Under the pieces are notes generated by a model. The model searched no databases. It was given only the letters and a program-made list of their open reading frames with translations, and was not told where the DNA came from. The position numbers and the translations under genes are program-made. This document shows, piece after piece, positions 1-7,143 of a DNA stretch of 64,000 nucleotides; position 1 is the stretch's first letter, and every line of letters begins with the position of its first letter. The stretch comes from Vibrio sp. RE88 (GTDB taxonomy: Bacteria; Pseudomonadota; Gammaproteobacteria; Enterobacterales; Vibrionaceae), in the NCBI RefSeq assembly GCF_013113835.1, contig NZ_VTYQ01000004.1, positions 124,001 through 188,000 on the forward strand, written 5' to 3'.

Positions 1-930
1 GAACGTTCACTCCAAAAAGAGATTTCTCAGACAGTCATTGGTCGCCCGGTGAACTTCCTCGGCCGAGGGGGAAATGATTCTAACCTACAGGCAGAAGGTA
101 TTTTGCGCCGCGCTGCCCGCCGAGCCGGCTTTAAAGATATCGAGTTTCAGTTTGAGCCTCTGGCGGCAGGTTTAGATTATGAAGCGAGCCTTGAACAGAA
201 TAAAAATGTGCTGGTTGTTGATATTGGTGGTGGTACAACAGATTGCTCATTTGTTCAGATGGGCCCAAGCTGGTGCGGAAAGCAAGACAGAAGTGGGTCT
301 TTGATTGCTCATTCTGGGCAGCGAATTGGCGGTAATGACCTAGATATTTTCACTGCCTTTAAATGCTTTATGCAGGAGTTTGGTATGGGGTCAACCAGCC
401 AGTCGGGCCTAGACATCCCAACCACTCAATTTTGGAACCCCATTGCAATCAACGATGTTCAGGCGCAGCGCAAGTTCTACGCACATGAAAACCTCAAGCA
501 GCTACGACTGTTGCTAAAGGAAGCTCGTGAACCAGAAAAACTGGCTCGACTGGTGCAGCTGCATCAAGAAACCCTTGGTTACTCGGTGATTCGAGAAGCC
601 GAGCAAACTAAGATAGCATTGGCTGACTCGGCTGTTTACAACGCAAATTTGGATCTACTTTCTGAAGTGGTTTCACTTTCTGTAACGCGTCAACAAATGG
701 AAGAAGCCATTGTCAATCCAACCGAGAAAATCAAAGCGCTGGTGGTTGAAGCCATTAAGCAAAGCAGCATCAAGCCTGATGTGATCTACATGACAGGGGG
801 CTCAGCCCGTTCACCTATCTTGACTGGGGCAGTGAAATCCGTACTTCCAGACATACCTGTGATAAGCGGAAACTATTTTGGTTCGGTAACGGCAGGACTT
901 GCGCGCTGGGCAAATACGATTTTCAGATAG
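1..930 (+). CDS. yegD: YegD-like Hsp70-family chaperone (5' end outside window)
   Basis: This is the C-terminal part of an actin-fold Hsp70-type ATPase of the YegD family; the reading frame is open to base 1, so the start lies upstream. Codons before the GTG at 49 continue the protein (ending IGRPVNFLGRGG), showing that GTG is not the real start. The nucleotide-binding signature DIGGGTTDCSF and a late MTGGSARSP loop are visible, both typical of the phosphate- and adenosine-binding loops of this fold. YegD lacks the long substrate-binding domain of DnaK, and here too the protein stops soon after the ATPase fold. Its client is not known from sequence. A strong hairpin terminator follows. Confidence 0.85.
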   Translation, partial: ERSLQKEISQTVIGRPVNFLGRGGNDSNLQAEGILRRAARRAGFKDIEFQFEPLAAGLDYEASLEQNKNVLVVDIGGGTTDCSFVQMGPSWCGKQDRSGSLIAHSGQRIGGNDLDIFTAFKCFMQEFGMGSTSQSGLDIPTTQFWNPIAINDVQAQRKFYAHENLKQLRLLLKEAREPEKLARLVQLHQETLGYSVIREAEQTKIALADSAVYNANLDLLSEVVSLSVTRQQMEEAIVNPTEKIKALVVEAIKQSSIKPDVIYMTGGSARSPILTGAVKSVLPDIPVISGNYFGSVTAGLARWANTIFR

Positions 931-1013
931 CCGATGTAGGGCAACCAACTAGGTTGTTCCACCGTTGCACTTTGTCTAATTGCTATCCTGTTAATTTGAC
1001 TGGATTTAGCTTC

Positions 1014-1050
1014 AAAAGCCCTCTATTGATAGAGGGCTTTTTACTTTTTT
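1014..1050 (+). terminator. Rho-independent terminator after yegD-like gene
   Basis: An AAAAGCCCTCTAT arm pairs with an ATAGAGGGCTTTT arm around a very short loop and is followed by a T-rich run. It ends the yegD-like transcript. Confidence 0.85.
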
Positions 1051-1319
1051 CAAAAAAGTTCCGTTTAAATTTCAAAAAGTGTGAACTTGATCGAGAGGTA
1101 AAAAAAGACCTCTGCTCTCACTAAAAACTTTAATATTTTCATGTGGTTAAAAATTGTTCACATTTTTGTTATTTGAGCAATTTCTAATAAATCTTCATGC
1201 TAAGCACTTGGTTGCACTTCATTTTTAAATATTTCGTACTACGTTTTAATTGTTCGTGATGCTTTGGCCCTACAGGTCAGACACGGACAGAAGTTACAAC
1301 CCTAAACGGACGTTAAGTT
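1051..1319 (+). other. Long AT-rich leader of the porin gene
   Basis: There is no gene in this stretch. It must hold the porin promoter and a long untranslated leader. A possible -35-like TTGCAC lies near 1212, but I see no convincing -10 at correct spacing. The ribosome site before the ATG at 1320 is weak (GGAC about 9 bases upstream). Porin leaders are common small-RNA targets; that is known for the family and not shown here. Confidence 0.4.
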
Positions 1320-2372
1320 ATGAAAATTAAATTATTAGCCGCTGCAATTGCGGCAACAGCATGTGGTACTAACGCTTTCGCTGCAGAAATCTACAACAGC
1401 GAAGGTTCAACAATTTCTATCGGTGGCTACGTAGATGTAGGTATCGGTGAGTATGACTCAGCAGATGAAGTTGAGGTGCATGATGTGTCTCCTCGAATCA
1501 ACATCGCAGGAACACAAGATATTGGCAATGGCTTTACTGTCGATGCGAAAGGCGAATGGGCTCTGAACTACCTTGATGGTGGTGATACCTCTTTCACTAC
1601 TCGTCTGGGTTACATTGGTGCGACTCATGAGCAGTTCGGTCGATTTGTTGTCGGTACGCAGTGGTCTCCATACTACGACGTAGCGAGCGCAGCAGACTAC
1701 CCTATCGCGTTTGCGAATGATTTCTTATATGACGATCACAACAATCTCGGTACAGCTCGCGGTGAAGATATGGTCAGCTACCGTAAAGCGATCGAACTGG
1801 GAGACATGGGAAGTCTAAACCTAGGCTTAGCATGGCAAGGTAAGCATACTGCAACCACGGATACTCAATCAGCTGTCGGAAGCACTGTTACAACGACCCG
1901 TACAAGCAGTGAGTATGATGCTCGTGGTCAAATTGCCCTGTCGATGAATGTCTATGGCTTTAACCTAGGCTACTCATACAATGGTGGTGACGTTGACAAT
2001 GTGGATGCGCATTCTCACGCGTTTGCTTTCAGCTCAGGTTCATACGGTGACGGCCTCTATTCAGCGGTTGTTTATGCGATGAATGAAAATATGAACAATG
2101 ATGTTACTGCTAGCGGTGCTATGGCTGAAAGTGACCAGTATGAAATCCTCTTGGCTTATGCACTTGGTAATGGCTGGAATTTCAGCGTTAACTACGAAGC
2201 TGAAATTAACGATAAAACTAGCAAAACTCAATACAGCCAGTCGGCTCTACAAGCAGAGTACACCTTTACACCTAAGTTCATTGGCTTTGCAGGCTATCAG
2301 TTTGACCTAGGTAATGACATCAACGTGAAAGAGGAAGACAATTGGACCATTGGTGCTCGTTACTTCCTATAA
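1320..2372 (+). CDS. General outer-membrane porin (Gram-negative trimeric type)
   Basis: A 350-residue precursor with a clear signal peptide (cleavage after ...GTNAFA) followed by a beta-strand-rich mature protein. It opens with the typical ISIGGYVDVGIG first strand and ends in an aromatic residue pattern (IGARYFL) as expected for BAM-recognised barrels. Length and the GRFVVGTQWSPYYD stretch (the constriction-loop region) fit OmpU/OmpC-like 16-strand porins that let small hydrophilic solutes into the periplasm. It is a single-gene unit between two terminators. Which Vibrio porin it corresponds to cannot be decided by eye. Confidence 0.88.
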   Translation: MKIKLLAAAIAATACGTNAFAAEIYNSEGSTISIGGYVDVGIGEYDSADEVEVHDVSPRINIAGTQDIGNGFTVDAKGEWALNYLDGGDTSFTTRLGYIGATHEQFGRFVVGTQWSPYYDVASAADYPIAFANDFLYDDHNNLGTARGEDMVSYRKAIELGDMGSLNLGLAWQGKHTATTDTQSAVGSTVTTTRTSSEYDARGQIALSMNVYGFNLGYSYNGGDVDNVDAHSHAFAFSSGSYGDGLYSAVVYAMNENMNNDVTASGAMAESDQYEILLAYALGNGWNFSVNYEAEINDKTSKTQYSQSALQAEYTFTPKFIGFAGYQFDLGNDINVKEEDNWTIGARYFL

Positions 2373-2411
2373 ATCAATAAGATCTACTGCCTCAACACGT
2401 AATTGTGTTAG

Positions 2412-2441
2412 CGCCTATCCAGTGTTGGATAGGCGTTTTTC
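2412..2441 (+). terminator. Terminator after porin gene
   Basis: CGCCTATCC pairs with GGATAGGCG around a 6-base loop, followed by TTTTT. Confidence 0.9.
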
Positions 2442-2563
2442 TATTTTCTGGGCTGGGTGTACCAATTATGGGGATTGGATCTTAGTTTCGAAACACGATG
2501 GGTTAATTCATTAATTTGTTGAATTAATATTGGCGTTCGGAGTAGAACGATCAGGGAAGCAGC

Positions 2564-3178
2564 ATGAATTCGGTAAAATTTGGCGATAAAAGTATCTATC
2601 CTAGCAAAGTGGTTTGCGTAGGACGCAATTATCTTGAACACATCAAAGAGCTAAATAATGCAGTACCGGATGAAATGGTTGTGTTCAACAAACCGTCTTC
2701 TTCTATCTCTTCTCAGTTAATATCGCACCACGGTGAAACCTTACACTACGAGGGTGAAATCTGCTTTATTGTACGTGAAGGTCAATTGAGCGCGGTTGGG
2801 CTTGGATTAGACCTGACCAAACGCGAGTTGCAATCCAAACTTAAGAATAAAGGGTTACCGTGGGAGCGCGCGAAAGCTTTTGACGGTTCCGCCGTATTTA
2901 GCCGCTTTATTTCTTTGGACGGTATTGCAATTGAATCTCTGGAGATTGAGCTGTTTATTAACTGTGTTCGTGTTCAAAAGGGTGCCGTCACCCAAATGAT
3001 GTATCCGCCCCAAACCATTCTCGAAGAGCTCAGAACATACACCACTTTAAATGATGGTGATATCGTAATGACTGGCACCCCGCAAGGCGTTGGTGAAGTT
3101 CATACTGGCGATGTGTTCCTTGGGCGATTAAAAGCTGAAGGTAAAACGCTGATCGAAATTGAATGGTTAGCGCAATAA
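2564..3178 (+). CDS. Fumarylacetoacetate hydrolase (FAH) family protein
   Basis: At 204 residues this is the short, single-domain form of the FAH fold (as in E. coli YcgM and human FAHD1), which act as metal-dependent acylpyruvate hydrolases or oxaloacetate decarboxylases. Family hallmarks visible are the N-terminal CVGRNYLEHIKEL, the HYEGEICFIV strand with its metal-binding Glu pair, AFDGSAVFSRF, and the C-terminal GDIVMTGTPQGVG. The ATG at 2564 is preceded by GGGAAGCAGC. It stands alone with no aromatic-degradation genes around, so a housekeeping role is more likely than tyrosine catabolism. That is inference. Confidence 0.85.
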   Translation: MNSVKFGDKSIYPSKVVCVGRNYLEHIKELNNAVPDEMVVFNKPSSSISSQLISHHGETLHYEGEICFIVREGQLSAVGLGLDLTKRELQSKLKNKGLPWERAKAFDGSAVFSRFISLDGIAIESLEIELFINCVRVQKGAVTQMMYPPQTILEELRTYTTLNDGDIVMTGTPQGVGEVHTGDVFLGRLKAEGKTLIEIEWLAQ

Positions 3179-3208
3179 CCCTTTACCTTTCCCCTAGTGG
3201 AAGGAGTA

Positions 3209-3236
3209 ACCTCTGAATTCTGGTTAACTCAGAGGT
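3209..3236 (+). promoter_or_regulatory. Hairpin covering the ribosome site of the small ORF at 3244
   Basis: ACCTCTGA (3209-3216) and TCAGAGGT (3229-3236) are perfect complements with a 12-base loop. The right arm contains the AGAGG that serves as Shine-Dalgarno for the ATG at 3244, so the stem would hide it. There is no T-run, which argues against a plain terminator. Confidence 0.45.
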
Positions 3237-3243
3237 CATTATT

Positions 3244-3357
3244 ATGGGATGTTGTAATCAAGCACCAAAAGGTGGCACTACTCAGCTAGGTGTACTGGTC
3301 AAGTGGGTGACGATACTAGGATGTGGTGTTTTGTTGTTGGCTTTGATATTCGGTTAA
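3244..3357 (+). CDS. Hidden 37-residue single-span membrane peptide
   Basis: This small ORF begins MGCCNQAPKGG, continues through a short linker, and ends in one hydrophobic segment (WVTILGCGVLLLALIFG). The start is supported by AGAGG eight bases upstream. The layout, a Cys-Cys head followed by one membrane span at the extreme C-terminus, suggests a small inner-membrane protein, possibly acting on a neighbour. Its last 4 bases overlap the end of azlD on the other strand. Function is not recognised. It is probably co-transcribed with the FAH gene 65 bases upstream, unless it has its own promoter. Confidence 0.6.
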   Translation: MGCCNQAPKGGTTQLGVLVKWVTILGCGVLLLALIFG

Positions 3358-3662
3358 AACAGCTGTAGTCCAACAAACACCAGCATACTGGCTAAGGTCG
3401 TCAGTAACACATTGTTAGTTTTCCAAGCCAAGATTGCCGCCAATATTGCAGAAAGTAGGTATGGGTTGTCTGGCGTAAGCCAAAGCTGTTTCTCAGGCAT
3501 GAATACAATGGGAGCCCAGATTGCAGTCAGAACCGCAGGGCTTGAATAGCTGAGAAGGCGATGCGTTTTAGGGCTTAATCGCAATGGTAGTCTAGGCTCA
3601 AGAAATACATAACGGCTTAGGAAAACCAGTGCGGTCATCGCTAGAATAGAGAGCATAACCAT
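3354..3662 (-). CDS. azlD: AzlD-family branched-chain amino acid exporter small subunit
   Basis: A roughly 102-residue, very hydrophobic protein with four predicted membrane spans and the AzlD pattern FLSRYVFLEPRLPLRLS...LLSYSSPAVLTAIWAPI. I place the start at 3662, where the azlC stop and this ATG share one base (TAATG) behind GGGGCGAAG. A longer reading frame reaching 3713 would overlap azlC for no reason. AzlC and AzlD together form the exporter known from B. subtilis AzlCD and E. coli YgaZH. Overlapping start and stop imply translational coupling. Confidence 0.87.
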   Translation of the reverse strand: MVMLSILAMTALVFLSRYVFLEPRLPLRLSPKTHRLLSYSSPAVLTAIWAPIVFMPEKQLWLTPDNPYLLSAILAAILAWKTNNVLLTTLASMLVFVGLQLF

Positions 3663-4378
3663 TACTTCGCCCCTCTTATTGTTTCGCACATATAGCCCGC
3701 CACCATTCCGCATACGCTGGCAATCATTAGCCCTGATTCAATTTTCAAATAGCTGCAGACCACCGAGACGAGAAGCGAAGTTAACACCGCCATTAATATA
3801 GGCAAGCTTTTGATGTTTGGCGTGACAATTGCTATGAATGTTGCAGCGACCGCAAATTCCAACCCGAGCTCATTCATTGCTGGGATCTGACTGCCAGCAA
3901 TGATGCCCGCCAAGGTCGCTAGGTTCCAGAAAAGGTAAAAGCTGAGCCCCGCGCCGAATGCATACCAGCGATTGAACTGCTGTTCTGATTGTTGCCCACA
4001 CAATGCAAATAACTCATCAGTGAGTAGGAATCCAAGTCCTAAACGCCATTTGAGTGGTAATGGGCTGACTTTACTACGCATAGAAACGCTGTATAACAAG
4101 TGGCGTGAAGTAATAAAGAAGGTCGCCAGCAGCATTGTGGCGAGCCCAGCTCCGGCCTTTAACATACCTGTTGCCACAAGCTGAGCTGAACCTGCAAAAA
4201 GAATCGCCGACAAAGCTTGGCTTTCTATCACAGTCAGTCCGGCATCAATTGCAAAAGATCCTGCCAGCAGCCCCCAAGGAATAACGGCAATGCTGAGAGG
4301 CATCATAGCGAATGCTCCTTGCATGAATAATCGTTGTTTACTAGGTGTGTAAGGCGAATTCAATGTCGTACTACTCAT
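3662..4378 (-). CDS. azlC: AzlC-family branched-chain amino acid exporter large subunit
   Basis: A 238-residue membrane protein with the AzlC signature near the N-terminus (GAFAMMPLSIAVIPWGLLAGSFA), the ALSAILFAGSAQLVA stretch, and TSRHLLYSVSMR. It is the main subunit of the two-component branched-chain amino acid/amino acid analogue exporter and pairs with AzlD directly downstream. An AraC regulator gene lies 76 bases upstream on the same strand and probably controls or shares the operon. Confidence 0.9.
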   Translation of the reverse strand: MSSTTLNSPYTPSKQRLFMQGAFAMMPLSIAVIPWGLLAGSFAIDAGLTVIESQALSAILFAGSAQLVATGMLKAGAGLATMLLATFFITSRHLLYSVSMRSKVSPLPLKWRLGLGFLLTDELFALCGQQSEQQFNRWYAFGAGLSFYLFWNLATLAGIIAGSQIPAMNELGLEFAVAATFIAIVTPNIKSLPILMAVLTSLLVSVVCSYLKIESGLMIASVCGMVAGYMCETIRGAK

Positions 4379-4454
4379 AAAAATTTATTTGGTTGTTAGA
4401 CTTGTAATCATTAATACACACGTAAAACCGCGTGCCTTGTATAAAATTGCGCTG

Positions 4455-5282
4455 CTAAATGCTGTTGGCGTATTGCTTGGGTGTGACCCCCATCGCTTGT
4501 TTGAAGTGGCGATGAAAATGGCTTTGATCGTGAAATCCGGATTCTTGAGCAACATCTGAGATTTTCATTCCCTGCCGCATCAGGCGCTTCGCGAATCGAA
4601 GTCGTGCTTGGATTTGGTAGGAGTGTGGTGGCAACCCATACGATTTCTGAAAGCTCCTCACAAGATGAAATGGGCTTAATCCTGCGAGTTTGGCCAGATC
4701 TTCCAACGACACATTCGCCTGTGGAAAGTCATCGAGAAATTCCTTAACGATACCAATCTGTTTAGAGCCAGACGTTATTAAATCGCTTGATTGACGGCTT
4801 TTGCTATGGCGAGCGATGAGTTTAACCAGTGTGCCGTAAACCAACGTTTCTCTAAGTAGTTTATTGTCTGACTTTTCTAGTACATCAAATACCAGCCTTA
4901 ACTGTTGTGCCATTTCAGGGTCGTATACGACTGGCTCTGGGAAGTAAGGGGCAGATAATGCTGGGGTTAAACCTGAGGTTATCTGAGAGAATTGTTCAGG
5001 AAGAGGGTACATAGCTTTGTATTCCCATCCTCCTTCAGTCGCCGTCTGGCCGTTATGCACTTCATCCGCATTGACTAAAATAATGCTGTCTTGAGGCGCA
5101 ATATGATTGCCTCCGGTTCGATAGAACTTTTGAGCGCCTTTCTCTATAACACCAACGGTATAGCCTTCGTGGCTGTGGCGTGAAAAGTTTTGATGAGTGT
5201 ATTTCGCATCGAGTAACTCTAGCCCGCCAAGTTCAGAAGCAAGTTGAAAACGTGCCGACTCCTTCTTTTTATTATCAGCCAT
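4455..5282 (-). CDS. AraC-family regulator with cupin sensing domain
   Basis: The N-terminal half is a cupin-like AraC-binding domain (HSHEGYTVGVIEKGAQKFYR, then ILVNADEVHNG). The C-terminal half has the two helix-turn-helix motifs of the family (VSLEDLAKLAGLSPFHLVRSFQ and ISDVAQESGFHDQSHFHRHFK). ATG 5282 is chosen over GTG 5312 because a GGAG lies about 9 bases upstream and the longer version adds only an unlikely leader. It is followed by azlC-azlD on the same strand and faces the LysE-type exporter across a 211-base gap, so both exporters are plausible targets. The ligand is probably an amino acid or analogue (inference). Confidence 0.85.
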   Translation of the reverse strand: MADNKKKESARFQLASELGGLELLDAKYTHQNFSRHSHEGYTVGVIEKGAQKFYRTGGNHIAPQDSIILVNADEVHNGQTATEGGWEYKAMYPLPEQFSQITSGLTPALSAPYFPEPVVYDPEMAQQLRLVFDVLEKSDNKLLRETLVYGTLVKLIARHSKSRQSSDLITSGSKQIGIVKEFLDDFPQANVSLEDLAKLAGLSPFHLVRSFQKSYGLPPHSYQIQARLRFAKRLMRQGMKISDVAQESGFHDQSHFHRHFKQAMGVTPKQYANSI

Positions 5283-5493
5283 TCCTAGAAACTCCACACT
5301 TAAAACTCTCACCAGTCTAGCTTATAAGTTTCGCTTATTTTTGTACAAAATTGCTTTCCTTTTAAGAAAAAGTTAATAATCTGTAATGGTTTTATGTGTT
5401 GCTTTTTTGCTCAGCATTTGAGTTTTATATCTAGTTATTGATCTTTTTTTGCTATAAAATCCCGCACTTTCTTGTCTAATTAATATAATAACT

Positions 5494-6132
5494 ATGATTG
5501 ATATATCGGTGCTTCCAGTTTATTTAACTGCAGTGGTGGCACTTTTATTGTTGCCTGGCCCGGATATGCTTCTGATCGCCAGCTCAAGTATGAGTTATGG
5601 CCGTCGAGTAGGTGTTTTTGCCAGTTTGGGTAACGCGACATCAGGTGTGATCTTAACGCTGCTTGCTGCGGCAGGCGTCTCCGCCTTAGTGGCTATGAGC
5701 CCTGTAGCGCTTAAGGCGCTTCATCTTCTAGGCGGCGCTTATTTGTTAAAAATGGGCTGGGATTGTCTACGAGCGAGTGACAGTGGGAATCCTGATTTGG
5801 ACCCGTCAAGTAAAGTGGCTGGGACTTTCTATCAGAGAGCATTGGTCAGTAATCTGCTTAACCCTAAAGCTTTAGTCTTTTTTGTCATGTTCTTACCTCA
5901 GTTTGTCTCGGTCAATATAGAGGCATCATCTGGAGAACAGATGTTGGCATTGGGGTTACTGCTCAATGTGCTAGGGCTGGCTTTCAACTTCCTGTTGGTT
6001 GCATTGGTGGGTACTTTAGGTAAACCACTGCTTGAAAATGCCAAGTTCCGAACATACCAACATAAGTTCATGGGGCTGATTTTTGCCATTCTGGCATTTT
6101 GGATGCTAAGCTCGTTTATCGCAGAGTTGTAA
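5494..6132 (+). CDS. LysE/RhtB-family amino acid exporter
   Basis: A 212-residue inner-membrane protein with about six spans and the family N-terminus (LPGPDMLLIASSSMSYGRRVGVFASLGNATSG) and NLLNPKALVFFVMFLPQF, the hallmark of RhtB-type homoserine/threonine-like exporters. It exports amino acids or metabolites by proton exchange. It is divergent from the AraC regulator, a common regulator/exporter layout. The ribosome site is weak (AT-rich leader). Substrate not determinable. Confidence 0.87.
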   Translation: MIDISVLPVYLTAVVALLLLPGPDMLLIASSSMSYGRRVGVFASLGNATSGVILTLLAAAGVSALVAMSPVALKALHLLGGAYLLKMGWDCLRASDSGNPDLDPSSKVAGTFYQRALVSNLLNPKALVFFVMFLPQFVSVNIEASSGEQMLALGLLLNVLGLAFNFLLVALVGTLGKPLLENAKFRTYQHKFMGLIFAILAFWMLSSFIAEL

Positions 6133-6135
6133 TGT

Positions 6136-6157
6136 AAGGCCAGCAATTGCTGGCCTT
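6136..6157. terminator. Hairpin between exporter and acetyltransferase genes
   Basis: A perfect 22-base palindrome, AAGGCCAGCA/ATTGCTGGCCTT type, lies just past the exporter stop and is followed by ATTTGTT. It probably ends or attenuates the transcript before the GNAT gene. Confidence 0.7.
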
Positions 6158-6181
6158 ATTTGTTAAGAGGAAAGGAAGCCT

Positions 6182-6601
6182 ATGCACATCAGTTTCATGT
6201 TGAACCCGCCAAAGAATATTAAAGATGCTATCTACAATGGGCTGAAATCATTTAACCTCAAGCATTTTCCTGATGAAGACATTGTGTCGTTGGCGTGCAT
6301 TGCTGAAAATGAACAAGGTGATTTTGTCGGCGGATTAACGGGTGAGATTTTTACAAATACACTTTTTGTTGAATTTTTATGGGTAGATGAAGTCAAACGC
6401 TCTGCAGGCACGGGTTCTAGCTTAATGGCTAGAGTCGAGCAAGAAGCTAAAGCCCATGGCGTAACGGATATTTACTTGGATACCTACTCGTTTCAGGCAG
6501 CGGATTTTTATCTCAAGCTTGGTTTTAAAGAAGTTGGGCGCTACGAAGGTTTCCCAACGGCAGGCGTTGATAAGATTTTTTTACAAAAGAAAATTGTATA
6601 G
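6182..6601 (+). CDS. GNAT-family N-acetyltransferase
   Basis: A 139-residue GNAT fold. The acetyl-CoA pyrophosphate loop is VKRSAGTGSSLMARVEQEA (variant of R/Q-x-x-G-x-G/A), followed by the strand IYLDTYSFQAADFYLKLGFKEVGRY, the usual bent-strand and Y..LGF end of the family. The ATG at 6182 has AAGGAAGCCT directly before it. Substrate unknown. It may be co-expressed with the exporter upstream if the hairpin between them leaks. Confidence 0.82.
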   Translation: MHISFMLNPPKNIKDAIYNGLKSFNLKHFPDEDIVSLACIAENEQGDFVGGLTGEIFTNTLFVEFLWVDEVKRSAGTGSSLMARVEQEAKAHGVTDIYLDTYSFQAADFYLKLGFKEVGRYEGFPTAGVDKIFLQKKIV

Positions 6602-6684
6602 TGAAGTTCTGACACTACACTAACATTCACTTTAGCCGCATACCCATAATGGGGCGGTTTTAATCCTCGGGTTTTACAGAGTTA

Positions 6685-7050
6685 ATGATCAAGCGTTTGA
6701 AATCTGCAGTGATGGCGAGAATTACCTTACTTCTGGTTGGGTGGGTTTTTGCTATCTGCTTTATGCAGAATACCAGCATCATTAGCATGTGCTCGTTTAA
6801 GCAGTCTGCTCTTACCGACACAATTCAGCTCACCGATAACGGTGATGGCATTCAAAAACAGTGTGACCTGACAGAAAAGCTGCTCAGCAGTGCCAAGGTT
6901 AATCTTGATAACATGATGGTACCGATGTTTTTGTTCATTGTAGTCATCGTTGCCTGGCTGGTTCGGATTCGACCAGAAGTCCCGTCCTTTACCGAACCTA
7001 TTATCCCCAAATCTAGGATTCACCTCACATTGTGTGTTTTCAGAGAATAA
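6685..7050 (+). CDS. Small two-span membrane protein preceding the Scs genes
   Basis: A 121-residue protein with an N-terminal hydrophobic segment (MARITLLLVGWVFAICFM), a Cys-containing loop of about 45 residues (MCSFKQSALTD...KQCDLTEKLL), a second span (NMMVPMFLFIVVIVAWLV) and a basic tail ending in LCVFRE. The two spans frame a periplasmic loop with two cysteines, which fits a role beside the thiol-redox genes that start 94 bases downstream. I do not recognise the family; a part in copper or thiol stress is inference from position. The overlapping antisense frame is treated as a shadow. Confidence 0.6.
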   Translation: MIKRLKSAVMARITLLLVGWVFAICFMQNTSIISMCSFKQSALTDTIQLTDNGDGIQKQCDLTEKLLSSAKVNLDNMMVPMFLFIVVIVAWLVRIRPEVPSFTEPIIPKSRIHLTLCVFRE

Positions 7051-7143
7051 ATTCAGCCATGTGTTTCTGACTTCGGTCAGAGGATTTAATACGTCTGTTA
7101 TATCAACCATTTACAAAAAATGGTGACTATTTTGGAAATACAC

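Noticed and set aside
6727..7110. 127-residue leftward ORF across the small membrane protein gene
   Set aside because: It is the antisense shadow of the frame at 6685-7050, which has membrane spans and sits ahead of scsB on the same strand.
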